Assembly: GCA_019155185.1 (NCBI GenBank)
Contig: CM032797.1
Coordinates: 12,944,881 to 13,008,880, forward strand
DNA from: Beaufortia kweichowensis
Lineage: Eukaryota; Chordata; Actinopteri; Cypriniformes; Gastromyzontidae
Direction: 5' to 3'
DNA length: 64,000 bases
Shown: positions 36,801 through 48,800 of the stretch, in pieces
Layout of the letters: each line of letters begins with the position of its first letter
Position numbering within the stretch: the stretch's first letter is position 1
Program-made: the position numbers and the translations under genes
Notes under the pieces: model-generated
Told to the model about the DNA's origin: nothing
The model's database searches: none
What the model saw: the letters and a program-made list of their open reading frames with translations, nothing else

Positions 36801-39800
36801 ATAGATATGAACTCCACTATTCTTTTCAATTTAGAATGATCTTATAGTTCTTATCTTATAGTTTACAGTTCTCATCCATAGTGTTAATGGTTCTTAACTG
36901 TTCTTTGTTTACCTTTATAGGCCCAAATGTTTCCAAAACCCTGGGAATGTGTTTCATGTTCAAAATATTATGATGCTAAAATAGGAAGATACACTTGAGT
37001 CTAAGATAAATTCAATATTTTTTCTTTTAGTGTTCTTACTGTATGCATATGTAAATGACCTCTTTGATTATTGGCTAACATCTTTAATAAAATAAAGGAA
37101 TCCCTGGAAAGCTACTGAAAACTAAATAAAGCGCAGACCACGTGAACACGGCCAGTCATATGTTAATGTGCTCCGCAATATTAGTTAAATAAGAGGATTT
37201 CAGAAAATGTCATCATTCATTTCAATTTCAAATAAGCAAAGAAAACGGTTTTCCATAATGTGACCCTTTCAAGCAAAGCCAGTAGTGCTGTTTAAATTGC
37301 GGCTGTACTGATCTTTTTAGCCTAACGTAATCACTGGACAAAAACTGAAGAGCATAAATTATGCAAATAGGATAAAGGTTTGCTATTTTAAACATGTGTT
37401 TAATGTTGGAAGCCAGTTCACAAGCTAATGAGGGTTACAGCTGTTCACTTACCAGGCACTGAAGTCTCCGTTTTGAGCATGGAACTGGCTATAGAAGTCT
37501 GGACTGAGGCCTGGCTCAGGGGGCATCATACCGTCTGCAGCAACACACACACAGATAGACACAGATTAGATAAAACAAACAAATGTACGAGACAGCGACC
37601 CAGCAGAGCCACTTCCTCTCAGCAGCTATTCTCATTTATCTTTCTGACAACCTCTCGCTACGACAAGCCTTTGATGACACCACTTCGACAAGCAATCAGG
37701 CCAAAATACAGTATCACAGTTCGGGTGGAAAATTGGACAAATCTAAATGGAAGGTTTTCGCTTTCCATGTCTGTCAAGCTGTGCCACAGGATGCCAATCA
37801 AGTCATGTTACCAGACAAGAAAACATTGGCTGTCTTTTGTGGTTTCAGGCATGCTCTTCAGAGATTACACTACAAGAAGGTTGGTGTCCGTGCGGTTTTA
37901 TGTGTGTCTGGTACGGTTTCTAACCAGTGCTGTAGAAGAGATCAGGCTGTTCGAGGGCATCAGGGTCGTCTCCGTACAGGTAGGGCTCGGCATCCCCCAT
38001 CTGTCGGCTCTCAACCATCTCCAGCCACTGAGAGTTGTGCCAGCGAAACTTCTCGCTCTGGATCTTCTTGCCCCATTCTTCATCATACTCCTTTACAAGA
38101 CACATACAAACACACATAAATTCATACACTCATGATATTTGTGATATATGTTACTCGTCTCTAATCAAAATTACACCACACAGCTGTGCAAATTCATATA
38201 TTTGGAAGTTGTCAAAACAGTGTCAGTGCCAGGTCATTCCCATATTCATTTACAGCGAATATGGAAACGTGAGGAGGTCCCAAACACCATCACTTCTGGC
38301 AATTTACAGCCGCAATCTTTCAGTAGCAGACCCTCAACGTGCAAGAAATGTACCATTTTCCAACACCGCCGGACCCTTCGCAGCACCCTCCCATCAGATA
38401 CATTTCATCCCACAATGAGAGCGTCTGTTTATGCAGGGTTTTCCCTATAAACTGTGGCTGCTGATGGTGCTATTGAGAACCATAGCTCTGGTTAAATCCA
38501 GAGAAGTCAATGATTAAAGGTGCAGAGCCCACAGACTGGGTGGAGAGCCACACGCAGCACAAACATCACCCACAGACATACCTTTTCTGCTCAGCCTGCA
38601 CTTTTGGCAAGTTGTTTGCCAATGTTTCTTTAAGTCATCGTCTTTTTCTTCGTCTGTAACTGCTTTTTCTTCTGCTTCAAATTTATCTGTAATGCAGCAG
38701 TTCATCTAGATTTTTCTGATGGCTCAGGGCTGGTAATTACAAGTTTGTTGGTTCTCTACCGGGATTAAAGAACTTTAATCTGATAACTGTCACTGAATAT
38801 ACTGAGTATACACATGAAATGCACATTTGAACTAGAATTTTTTACATTTTAGATATTAGACTTTTAAAAAAAGTCTTTTTTATGTTTTAATTTCAGGTAT
38901 TTTTATAAGTAACATTAACATTAATATTTTTGTTTATGTTTATTGTTTTAAAAATTTGTCAAATATTTATTCTTGAGTCTTAAACCTTTCCATCAATATA
39001 TAGTATATAGTCATGATTCGAATTCAACTAGGAAATATTAAATAATGTGAAATAATTGTTCCACCTGAGAAATGGTGACAGTTAACAGGTTAAATAAATG
39101 CATAAATATGAATTCTTTGCAAGAATCACAAAGTCAACAATTGCAATCACAATATTGAGGGAAATTCTGACAAAAAATAAACATGATAAAATGAAATTTT
39201 TTTAGATGATACAGAGCCACTTCTTAATTTTAGAAAACTATACCTTGTCCTTTTTGTAAGTATTTTTACCAAATAATACCAAAGTGTGAAAAGTAAAAAA
39301 AATACGTCTGAGCAGCTGTTAAACAGATGTGCACCACTATAAATGGTTTTAGATAAGGCATCTCTGCTGAGACATGATCAGAGATGTACTGTACAATCAT
39401 CAGCCAGGCTCATTTTGTTTGTGTGGCATTAGTGCTGGAGAAGCACAGGGCTTAATGCCAGCTCTCGCTCTCGGGGTCTGAGGACCCGCTGAGGCGCCCT
39501 GCCGCCCGCCCGCTCCGCTGAATGAAAATATGGATTAATCAGCCGAAGCCCCCTGTGGCAGAACCTGAGTAAATAAGCCCTGTTTCTCTTTTCTAAGCTC
39601 TGTCCATTCATCATGTGGACAGCAAAGCAGAACTGCGTAGGAGCCCAGGGCAAAAAGCCTGATGCAAAACCCAGAGGGCCAGTGGGAGTGTAAACTTGAA
39701 CACAAACACACGCACATCCACACCTAACTTACAAAGTCAGCTTTGGGCGTCTTTAAACGCTCACCCACTTAAAAAACAAGCAGAGCCATTTGCACAGGAA

Positions 39801-42800
39801 AAATCAGTAATTCCATGCTGTAATTTTACGAGCAATTGCATGAAAACGTAAATCTGCGTGCCTGATCCTTTCGTCAAGACTCGGTTCAAAAAGCTATCCA
39901 TCTGCTCTTTCTCTGTCACCACAGATACAAACCAGATCCCACACATGCCCTTTCATGTGGCCCGAGTGGTCTAATAAAGTGAATGAAACACTTCCCTAAA
40001 CAAACCTGGCTCTTAGAGTTCACCGCCAATTACTGATATCTAATGTCAGGGAGTGGGCATTAAGCTGTAGACACTTTATCGGCATTGTAAACACGCATGT
40101 TCAGCTTAGATTTGAAGCACACACACACCTCTCATTCTCATTTGATTGCTAACGTTAAAGCAAAGTTGTGCACGAGTACTTACGGCAATAATGTCCAGAG
40201 TGTTGTCACAAACCTTCCGAATTTCCATGTTTTTGTCGTGCATTAGGTCGATGAGGTAGGCTGGGGCCTCTTTGGGAGAGTTAAGAATTGTAAAATGCAC
40301 AATTAATCGACAATTTATATGTGACTCTGCTAAAGACATTTTTTGTGATTTGTTTTCTGCATAAAATCATCCTAAATAATGTAGAGGACATTCTGTGAAA
40401 ATATAACCTTAATATCTATATTATTTAGTGAGATGTCAAAAAATAGAAATCATAGTGAAATTAATAGGTTAATAGGTGTAGTCAAACTTTGATGCAATGA
40501 CCTCAGGTTTTTGAGCTTTTGATCCTTACATATTGTACTTTTGTAAAATTTTTACCTTAAATATGGAAATAAAACAGAACAACAACGTGCATCAGCAAGA
40601 CATGAAATGATGCTCCTATAATTATCATTTACTTTGTTAAGCACACTTAAAGGGATAGTTCACCCCAAAAAATAAAATTCTTTAATCATTTATTTACCCT
40701 CATGTCATTCCAAACCTGTATGACTTTCTTTCTACTGCAAAACACAAAAGAAGATATTTTGAAGAACGCTGGTAAACAAACAACATTGGTCCCCATTGAC
40801 TTCCATTGTATGAATACAAAACCACTGAGACGTTTCTCAAAATATCTTCATATACTACAGAAGAATGAGTCATGTATAGGTTTTGAATGACAGAGGAGTG
40901 AATAAACAGTAAAATATTTTTTTGAGTTAACAATTCCTTATCTGGATTGTTTACTTATCTGTCACAAGAATACCTCTTCTAAACAAACACTGACATATGC
41001 AATATTAATTGATCAATAATATTAATACAATGAATCATCATTATCATGTAAATACATTTTTCTATGTTACTGCTTCCTACTGTTCATCACCAGCACTGCT
41101 GCTCTGGTCTCGAGACTTCTTAAAACCACATAATCATGGCTTTGGTGAGGATCTGATTCTCATTAATCAGCGTTTTGGTCTGGGCTTTAAGGAGTTTAGT
41201 TTTGGTCTAGTTCTTTGGTGGTCTGGTCTTGACTCCAACTGTTTACCCCAGGGGCATCTCAGCATGGGTGAACCTGTTGTCTACTCTCTCACAAATGTAC
41301 CTGCAGTGAACTCCCAATGAAAGCTAAAATTTTTTATTTATTATAACAAGGATACGTGTGTCCTTAATGATCACATCTCTGGTGGCCTGGTGAAAGACCA
41401 TCTGGTAGAAGACGTAGATGATCTGACACACAAATTCGTCATCTTCCTGTTGGGCTGGTAACAGAACAAACACAAGCACAAGAAGAAAATTAGTTCAACC
41501 TCGCCTGGCTATTAAAAAATATAAGACACCTCACTGAAGAACTGCACCAATAATGTTTTTTATCAGTTGTTAATCATGCTGAAATTAGGTATGTCAAAAG
41601 ACACACACTCCTTCAAGCACACAGGCATTTCCTATCCATTGCCGCCTGGTCATACGAGTTCAGAGACATTCACAACCTCCTCGAGTGGATCATGTTTGCG
41701 TATGACTGCTCTCGTGAGAAGCCACCATTTGGCCGAAGTATCAACTTTTTTCTTTAAAACGATACAGAAAGCTCTTAAGGAAAAATGTGTGGTTGTAGTT
41801 GCCCCCTCCAAACATTAATAAAGGCCTTTATTTCAATTTTGATCTGGCTCAGTTTAATCTCTTCCCCCAGGATTGAAATTCCTCCAAAAGAATGACAGCA
41901 AATGGGACTAGTTGCTTTGTGGGAACAGAAACTGAACACTGCTACACTAAAGAGCTGGACAAGCTTTACACCAGCTACAAATAACATCACAGAGGACATG
42001 TCAACGCCTCCTGATGAGAGAGAGAGCCAATGAACGAGAATACAAATGGGGGTGAAGAAAAAACGACATAAACAAAACAATAGTCGTGCATCTCTCAATA
42101 TGGTGTTGTGACACAATGAGGAAAACAGACTTCAGCTTTGTTTTTTTATATGTCATGATCAAAGTTACAAAGTATTAAATGGCATCAGTGCAAAAAACAT
42201 TTCAGTTGTTCAAATTAAGTCATGTAACTGTTAACATGTAGCGGTTAACAAAAAAAATATTTTTCTTTGTATAATTTTGGACCAAGTATAAATACTTAAA
42301 AAAATACTTGAAAAAGTATTGGCAGTATCAAGTTTTACTGAACCTTTTGGTAACGTGACAACCCTAGTTGAGTCAGTCCTCCACCATCTTGGCTGCTTTC
42401 ATTTTTGAAATTCGTTCTCTACAAAGCAAAGGAAAGGTCCTGCCATCCTACATTTATTGAAATGAGGGCTCACATTGAGCAGAACCTGCAGATCTCATGC
42501 ATACCGTGAGAGTGGTGCTTTCCTGTTCCTGAAAGCACTGTCACTTTCCAGCATGTAATCCAGAAAGCGAGAAGCAGCCCTCCATGTTCCATTCAGCTCT
42601 GGCCTGTTTGTTTATTCTAATTTATTCTAATTTAATATTAGTTTAGTCTAAACAAACTCTTCCAATCTCATTTCATCTGATTACATTATAAAAGACAAAA
42701 CATGCCAAACTGAAATCTGGTACTTGAGTGGCTACAGGCACGCAAAGCAAAGGGAGGCTCTTGTGATCTATGCAAATAAAAATGGAAGTGAAAACATCTC

Positions 42801-45800
42801 TGATCTTTTTTTGGAATTTACTTTTATGGAGAAACCTTAGGCGTATGATATCTGTACCACTAGCATCATCAAACGGAATTGCTAAAATCACAATTGTTTT
42901 CCAACAGGTTTTTAAAACACCCTTCCGCCATACTGGTCAGATAAACCCAGATAGTCCCACTACAAACTCACGCTATTGGTTGATTCAATGCTGCTATCTC
43001 CGGCTGGTTAAGACATTCAAACAAAGCAATTTCAAAAACTCCATAGTATTTTTTACTTCTCGCACCAAAAAACCCATAGTCGGGTTACTTACAGTTGTAC
43101 ATTTTGATGTTAAAATTCTTTCTCAGCTTATTATTCAATTACACCATTCAGTTTTAAGGTTAATGAATAACAGTTGAGAGCTGTTCAGTTCTAGTTCTGG
43201 TAATCAAAAAAGTTAAAAAAAGGAAATATTGGCTGTTTGCTTACCATTCAGCAGCTCAATGAGAGCAGGAATGATGCCAGATTTGGCCAGCATCACAGCA
43301 CACGAGTCATCCATAGACACGGTACCAATCATGATCACCACTTCCAGAATCAGATCATCCTCGGCTGAACCTGAAACACAGGTCAAATTTGGTTGAGTAT
43401 AATAAAAAATATCTACCACCATTCAGCTTATTACACGACATCCACTGCATGCACTATAAAAATCTTTTAAAAATCTGTAAAAAAACAAACAAACTTAACA
43501 ATAACTATAACAAAGGTTTTGTCAATTTATTATTATTTTGTGTATGCTAAATAGGATTAGTCTAAAAATGGTACTAAACCTTTTAATAATTGTCAATTTC
43601 CAATACAGTAAAAAAGACTAGAATACAAACAGGTTGATGTAAGCATCCACAGACGTGTGTTCTTAGCATTACCAGGTTTAAGGTGGTCTTTGAGGTAGGG
43701 CACCAGGTTGTATTCTTTCAACAGGAGTTCCCAGTCCAGGTCAGGGATGGTGAGATTTGCCATTGTACCCAAAGACTCAATAACAAACTCCTCATCACCC
43801 TCCTGCTTGATCTGAGCTGCCAGGTCACCCACAAAATCCTGGAAAGCAAATTACACCAAAAATTACAAACTACATGTCTAGGTGTTTCAAGTGAGTCATT
43901 TAGCAAAGCCTGTGACCTGTAACCTTTCGTTTACCAACTGAGATCTTTTAACCTCTAGGCCAAACAACACCATATTTAACATGAAATGAGACAAAAAGCT
44001 CAACTTTAAAAATGATTTCACTATAATTGCAGGTAATAAAACAAGCTATATAACACAGAGGCTTTGATGTTTTCAAAAACTATGCGCAGCTTGAGACTTA
44101 TTTACAATAAAGAGCTGTTTCAAGTGTCCGTCATGCTGCGATATGTTCCGAATCATCTTCATCAGCAGAGGGTCCTTTAGTCTGAGCGCTCTCTTCAACA
44201 GCATCTTCAATCCATTTCCTAATGAGGGAAATATAACCAATCACAAACAATCACATTCATTCAGAGATTGATCCTAAGCTTTATCCAATATCATGTAGAG
44301 TATATTATAGAAGAGTATGCCACAGGATGTTTTAATACACATCAACACAAAAACATTTCAGCGCATATGCCTTGCATTTAATTCAATAAGGAGACACAAA
44401 CCCTCGCAGATGATCTGAGCGTTCCTCTTGTTGGCGGCCAGGTTGATGCAGAAGGAGATGAGCTCAGTGTCGATCCTCTCCTCACTATGTTCGAACACCA
44501 TCTGCATGAGCTGACAACAAACAACACGGTAAATAATTACACCAAGAAAAAGTTGACACAATATACCAAAGTCTACTTTAATCATGTGGACACTGTGGCT
44601 GATAACAGCCCAGTAAGATGCCTTGGCAGGCCCATTCTGACTGTGGCATGGGCTGACTGGATGTTAAACAGGAAGGCGCAAACAGACGAGGCAGAACCAA
44701 GACAGGCCTGTGAAGATGCAGCAGTCTGCAATCAGGCCTTTCCCATATCGAGTATCACATAACCTGGTCCCGGGCCTCAAAATCACACAGTCTAGACTCG
44801 CTGGCACCTGCTTGCTCTTATTTACCAGCAACGGGAGGCCCAGCCTTATACCCCAGTGTCCTCGCCTCCCTCCCATCCACCCACCTCCGGCTCTAGCTCT
44901 CCATGGTTTCATAGCTCCATAACCCCTCCAAGCATTTCCTCACACACATACACACACCGTCCTCCCACAGCTTTGAGTAATTATAGAGAGACCCCTTTGT
45001 GGCAAAAAAATGGGTCTGATGCCGGGCTTCTGCTCACCAGTTCAGAACCCAGAGAAGTGAGGCTGTTTGATCTAAAACCTTCCCTTACTGAAGACGTCCA
45101 GTCCTGAGAACACCAGATCCAGAGAAACAGATATGAACAGCCAGGACTTTAGATATTGATTGAGGAGTCAGGGGAATCTTCATAATGAATGAGACTATAT
45201 TCCATTCCATTCTGGCCCTTTATTTTACATGGAACATTTGAAAAGAAAGGAAGAAAGAAAGAAAGAAAGAAAAACATTCCTCCCTTCGGAGCTACTCTGA
45301 CATCATACCCTGACCGTCTCCAGGCAATTGGTTGAGCGATTAGGATAGGGAATTTTTTTACAAGCATCTGGTAGGCATTTTCACCCAATTAGAGAAGACA
45401 AGCATTTTAAAGATGACAACGATTGGGCAGAAGTTGTTTCAGAGAAATTGTAACCTGCCAATTGCTGGTGACCCCACAGAGGCCCACCTCCTATTAAATC
45501 AGCTCTGTTATCTCATTAAAGCCATGTGAGAGAAAGACAGCACTTGAATTAGACCTTTTTTACAACACCGTTAGGTGCATACACAACACACACACATGAT
45601 GCAGGAAGCTTTAGTATGTTTTGAATAGCAAAATATACTCCATACTTTCACTTTGACCTGTTCCAACTTCAGACAATCAAAGGTTTTCAAATGTACATGT
45701 AAATGAGGAAGACACTGACCTGAGGGATGCAGTCAGTATATGCAAACATGGATTTGGATTTGTCATCCACACTGATGTGGTAGAGAATGCGCATCGCCAC

Positions 45801-48800
45801 GTGCTTGTGTGAGTCATTACCTACAGAAAAGAAGAAAAGAAAACTTTCAGAAAGACGTTTGCAAACCTTTACACGCTGTCTAAATTGATCAGTCATGGTC
45901 AGTTAGATAATGTATTTATATTGGCGCGTACTGAGAGCGAACAATTTATCATTGAGATTGCAGATAAGAGCATACAGGGTGTGTGATTACAGTCCAAACT
46001 CGTTTCAAGAGAAAAAACGGCAGACACACAAACACACTCTCACACTTTTCCCTAAATGAGCCACATAAACACTCTCATTAATAACACTTTGCTGCCTCTC
46101 TTTCTTTTCTTCCCTAAGGTTTGTACTCCCTCATGAGATAGAAACCACTCCGATAGATCAATTGCATAATTATTCATTAGAAGTCTGAGTGTGGCAGCCG
46201 GCACCCGAGACGCCCCAGAACACATTATCACATCGCCTATTAGAAACACATGTGACCACTGGGGATATCAGGATAAAAACAATATGTGGTATAACGAAGG
46301 AAAGTCGAATAGTTACAAATAGGAGAGATAAGGTTTACTGGGAAAAGTTTGGTGTGTAATTTTAGGATACTGAGGACGCATAATATTAGTGGCAATAATA
46401 AGTTGTGCTGCCCCCGGTGGCCCGGACATGTGTTTCTCATTAGCGGCTGCAGTCGCAGATGACCCGCGTTACTGCCTCACCTCAGTGTGAGCAAATGGAG
46501 ACGGAGAGGCTTTATGACGGCACCCCGCACTACTGAAGCGTAAATGGATAACACATTGGAAAAATGTGTGCGGCAATTAGGCCCTTATAAGTAATCACAG
46601 AGAACATTTAGAAAGCAGCATTTCTTTCACATCCATGCAAAGGTGTTATTTGAGTCCTATTAGGAAAAAAGTGCTGCGTTGCATTTATATGACCAGGCAT
46701 AATGTGGTAGTTGTTAAAAAGTTGTACAAAAAGAGATGATGGACTGCTTTGAACAACTAAAAATAACAACCATATACAAAGAATTATTTTAAAAGAACTT
46801 GGGTATCATTGGGTAAATGTGTTTGGCTTCACCTGATTCAGTAAACGGAGCGAGCAGAGAGTAATCTGATAGAACTTGGCCAAAAAGAGGCAAAATGTGA
46901 ATCAAGCTTCCATCAAAAGCACCTGCAACAACTGCCAAAGCAGGTTTTGGTCCCAGTGTACGGTAACTGTATATTGTACAGCTTGCAATTCACTCAGATT
47001 AACATCAAAGTTTTATTTATCCATTGCCGGATAGTGTTCTCTAAACATTTCTCTATAGCAGACGGTCCAACTCTAGGGTTTTAAACTCCATTTCTAATTT
47101 AATCTGAATTTTAACAAGTTAATTATATTTGTAGTTTTAAATGAACTTCACTCATACATGGTTTCTTTACTTTTGTGCTGGACCAGAGAGGTTTTGAATG
47201 GAACAGGAAAATTATATTATATTATTTCATTTACTTTTAACCTGGTTTAGAAGGTTCTCTAAATTACACTGCAATTCAACCACAGTCCAATCTCCATTAG
47301 GAAAGAAAGAGTTACCCAGCAGAGCGGTGAGTTTAGGAAGCAGACCCACTTGCACCATTTTGGTGCGCAGGCCCGCGTCGAAGGAGAGATTATGGAGGAG
47401 TCGCAGAGTGACGTTCAGTAGATCTTCATGTTCACATGGAACCAGACGAGACAGCTTCTCCACCGTATCCATCTCGGCCTATTACAAATGCACAAGTGTA
47501 ATAGGGTAACACATTTGATATCCTGGGTGTTACACGGGGAAAGAAACAGATACATCATATTTTTTGTAAAAAAGGAAGTCTGGAAAAACAAAGAGAATCT
47601 TCCTTTTACCTAATGGCCCGACTTTTTTTAGTCCAACATGTGTTTTTATGTATGAACATGTTGAAAGAGTTTCAAAGTCAAAAGCCCATTTTTTCTTTTT
47701 TCTATAACATGGATTTAGTAAGGGGATACAGGAATAAAAACAACTGCTGCTAATTTGGAGCCTTGATAAATGCACATTTATAGCCAGGGTAGATTGATTC
47801 CAGGTGGGCTGACAGTGGTGAAGTTTTTTGAGATGAGGTTTTGTACACCAGTGACAGAATTATCCTAGTATAATGGGCCAGTAAAGGTCTCCAACAACTG
47901 AAAGTGTTTCTTTATGACTTTGACTTGCAGTAATGGTACACCGACACAATGTACATGGCAAAAACTACTCCACTTGCTGTCACTAACATAAATAGCATTT
48001 AAAAAACAATGTTTTTTTACTTATGGGAAACATGAAAACATATAAATGTTAGGAATGACATTATGACATAAATGTTGAATGTTTATTGCTAAAAAGGAAA
48101 GTAAATATTAACCCTCATATAAAATTAATTTAAAACAACAGCTGATATAATATTTAGTTTGACCTCCTGAGGTTAACAATAATCATTTCTGAATTCACTG
48201 ACCACACTGGACACCAGTAAGACTGCTCACCATGTCATTCTTGTTCTCCAAGAAGATGCTGAGCTTTTTGAGAAAGGAGACCACCAGCACCAGCAGTTCT
48301 TCATTCTCTCTATCCAAAGTTTTCACCAGCAGGTGCACAATGTTTTTGTTCCTCATCTTGAGCTCTGTGTGGGTGTCTTCAGACAGGTTCAACAGCAGGT
48401 AGAAAGCAACTGTAATCATGTGGAAGGAAATAAAAAACATGGCTTCATGAAAAGGATCCACTGAATAGGGCACAAATGTGTCACTTGGTGTACCTCGTAG
48501 CAGCTGCTCCTGTTTAAGCAAAAGACTTTGGTATTTCTTGAGGGTTTTCTCATGCTCCTTTCTCAAGATCTGATTGTCGGGGTCCTCGTCACGTGGATAT
48601 GTTAAGGAATATTTGTTTTGCGAGAAAACTATATTGTACACAGTATTGTACATTGTAGATTATACTGATATTTTGTTTCAGAAGTTACATAGTATACAGT
48701 GCAGTAATTTATACTATACTACTAAGTTAACACTTTCAGATTGGATAAAAGATGTTTGGTTAACTTTCCCTGCATTGCAGTTCCAAATGAAATCTTACAA

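Larger units (their letters stand above)
40184..41454 (-). other. kifap3: kifap3 exons 16 and 17 flanking a U12-type GT-AG intron
   Basis: The intron runs from 41355 to 40270. Its minus-strand donor is GTATCCTT, the exact U12 consensus. The minus-strand branch point ATTCTTAAC (40288-40280) is followed by TCTCCCAAAG at the acceptor, so the branch A lies about 11 nt from the exon. Joining gives KDTQAPAYLIDLMHDKN in phase 1, as expected for KAP3. A MITE (40647-40940) and a TIR element (40320-40515) lie within it. Confidence 0.8.

Noticed and set aside
37428..38135. Long plus-strand open frame (235 aa)
   Set aside because: Overlaps two kifap3 exons on the opposite strand and shows no family resemblance; antisense shadow.
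38514..38705. Minus-strand frame with Cys pairs (CQKC, CAAC) resembling a zinc ribbon
   Set aside because: Short, in a kifap3 intron, low-complexity acidic/basic start and no splice context; likely chance.
40262..40272. Alternative acceptor giving TQEAPAYL instead of TQAPAYL in kifap3
   Set aside because: No AG at the needed position restores a Glu in frame; AAAG|AGGCC gives a consistent junction.
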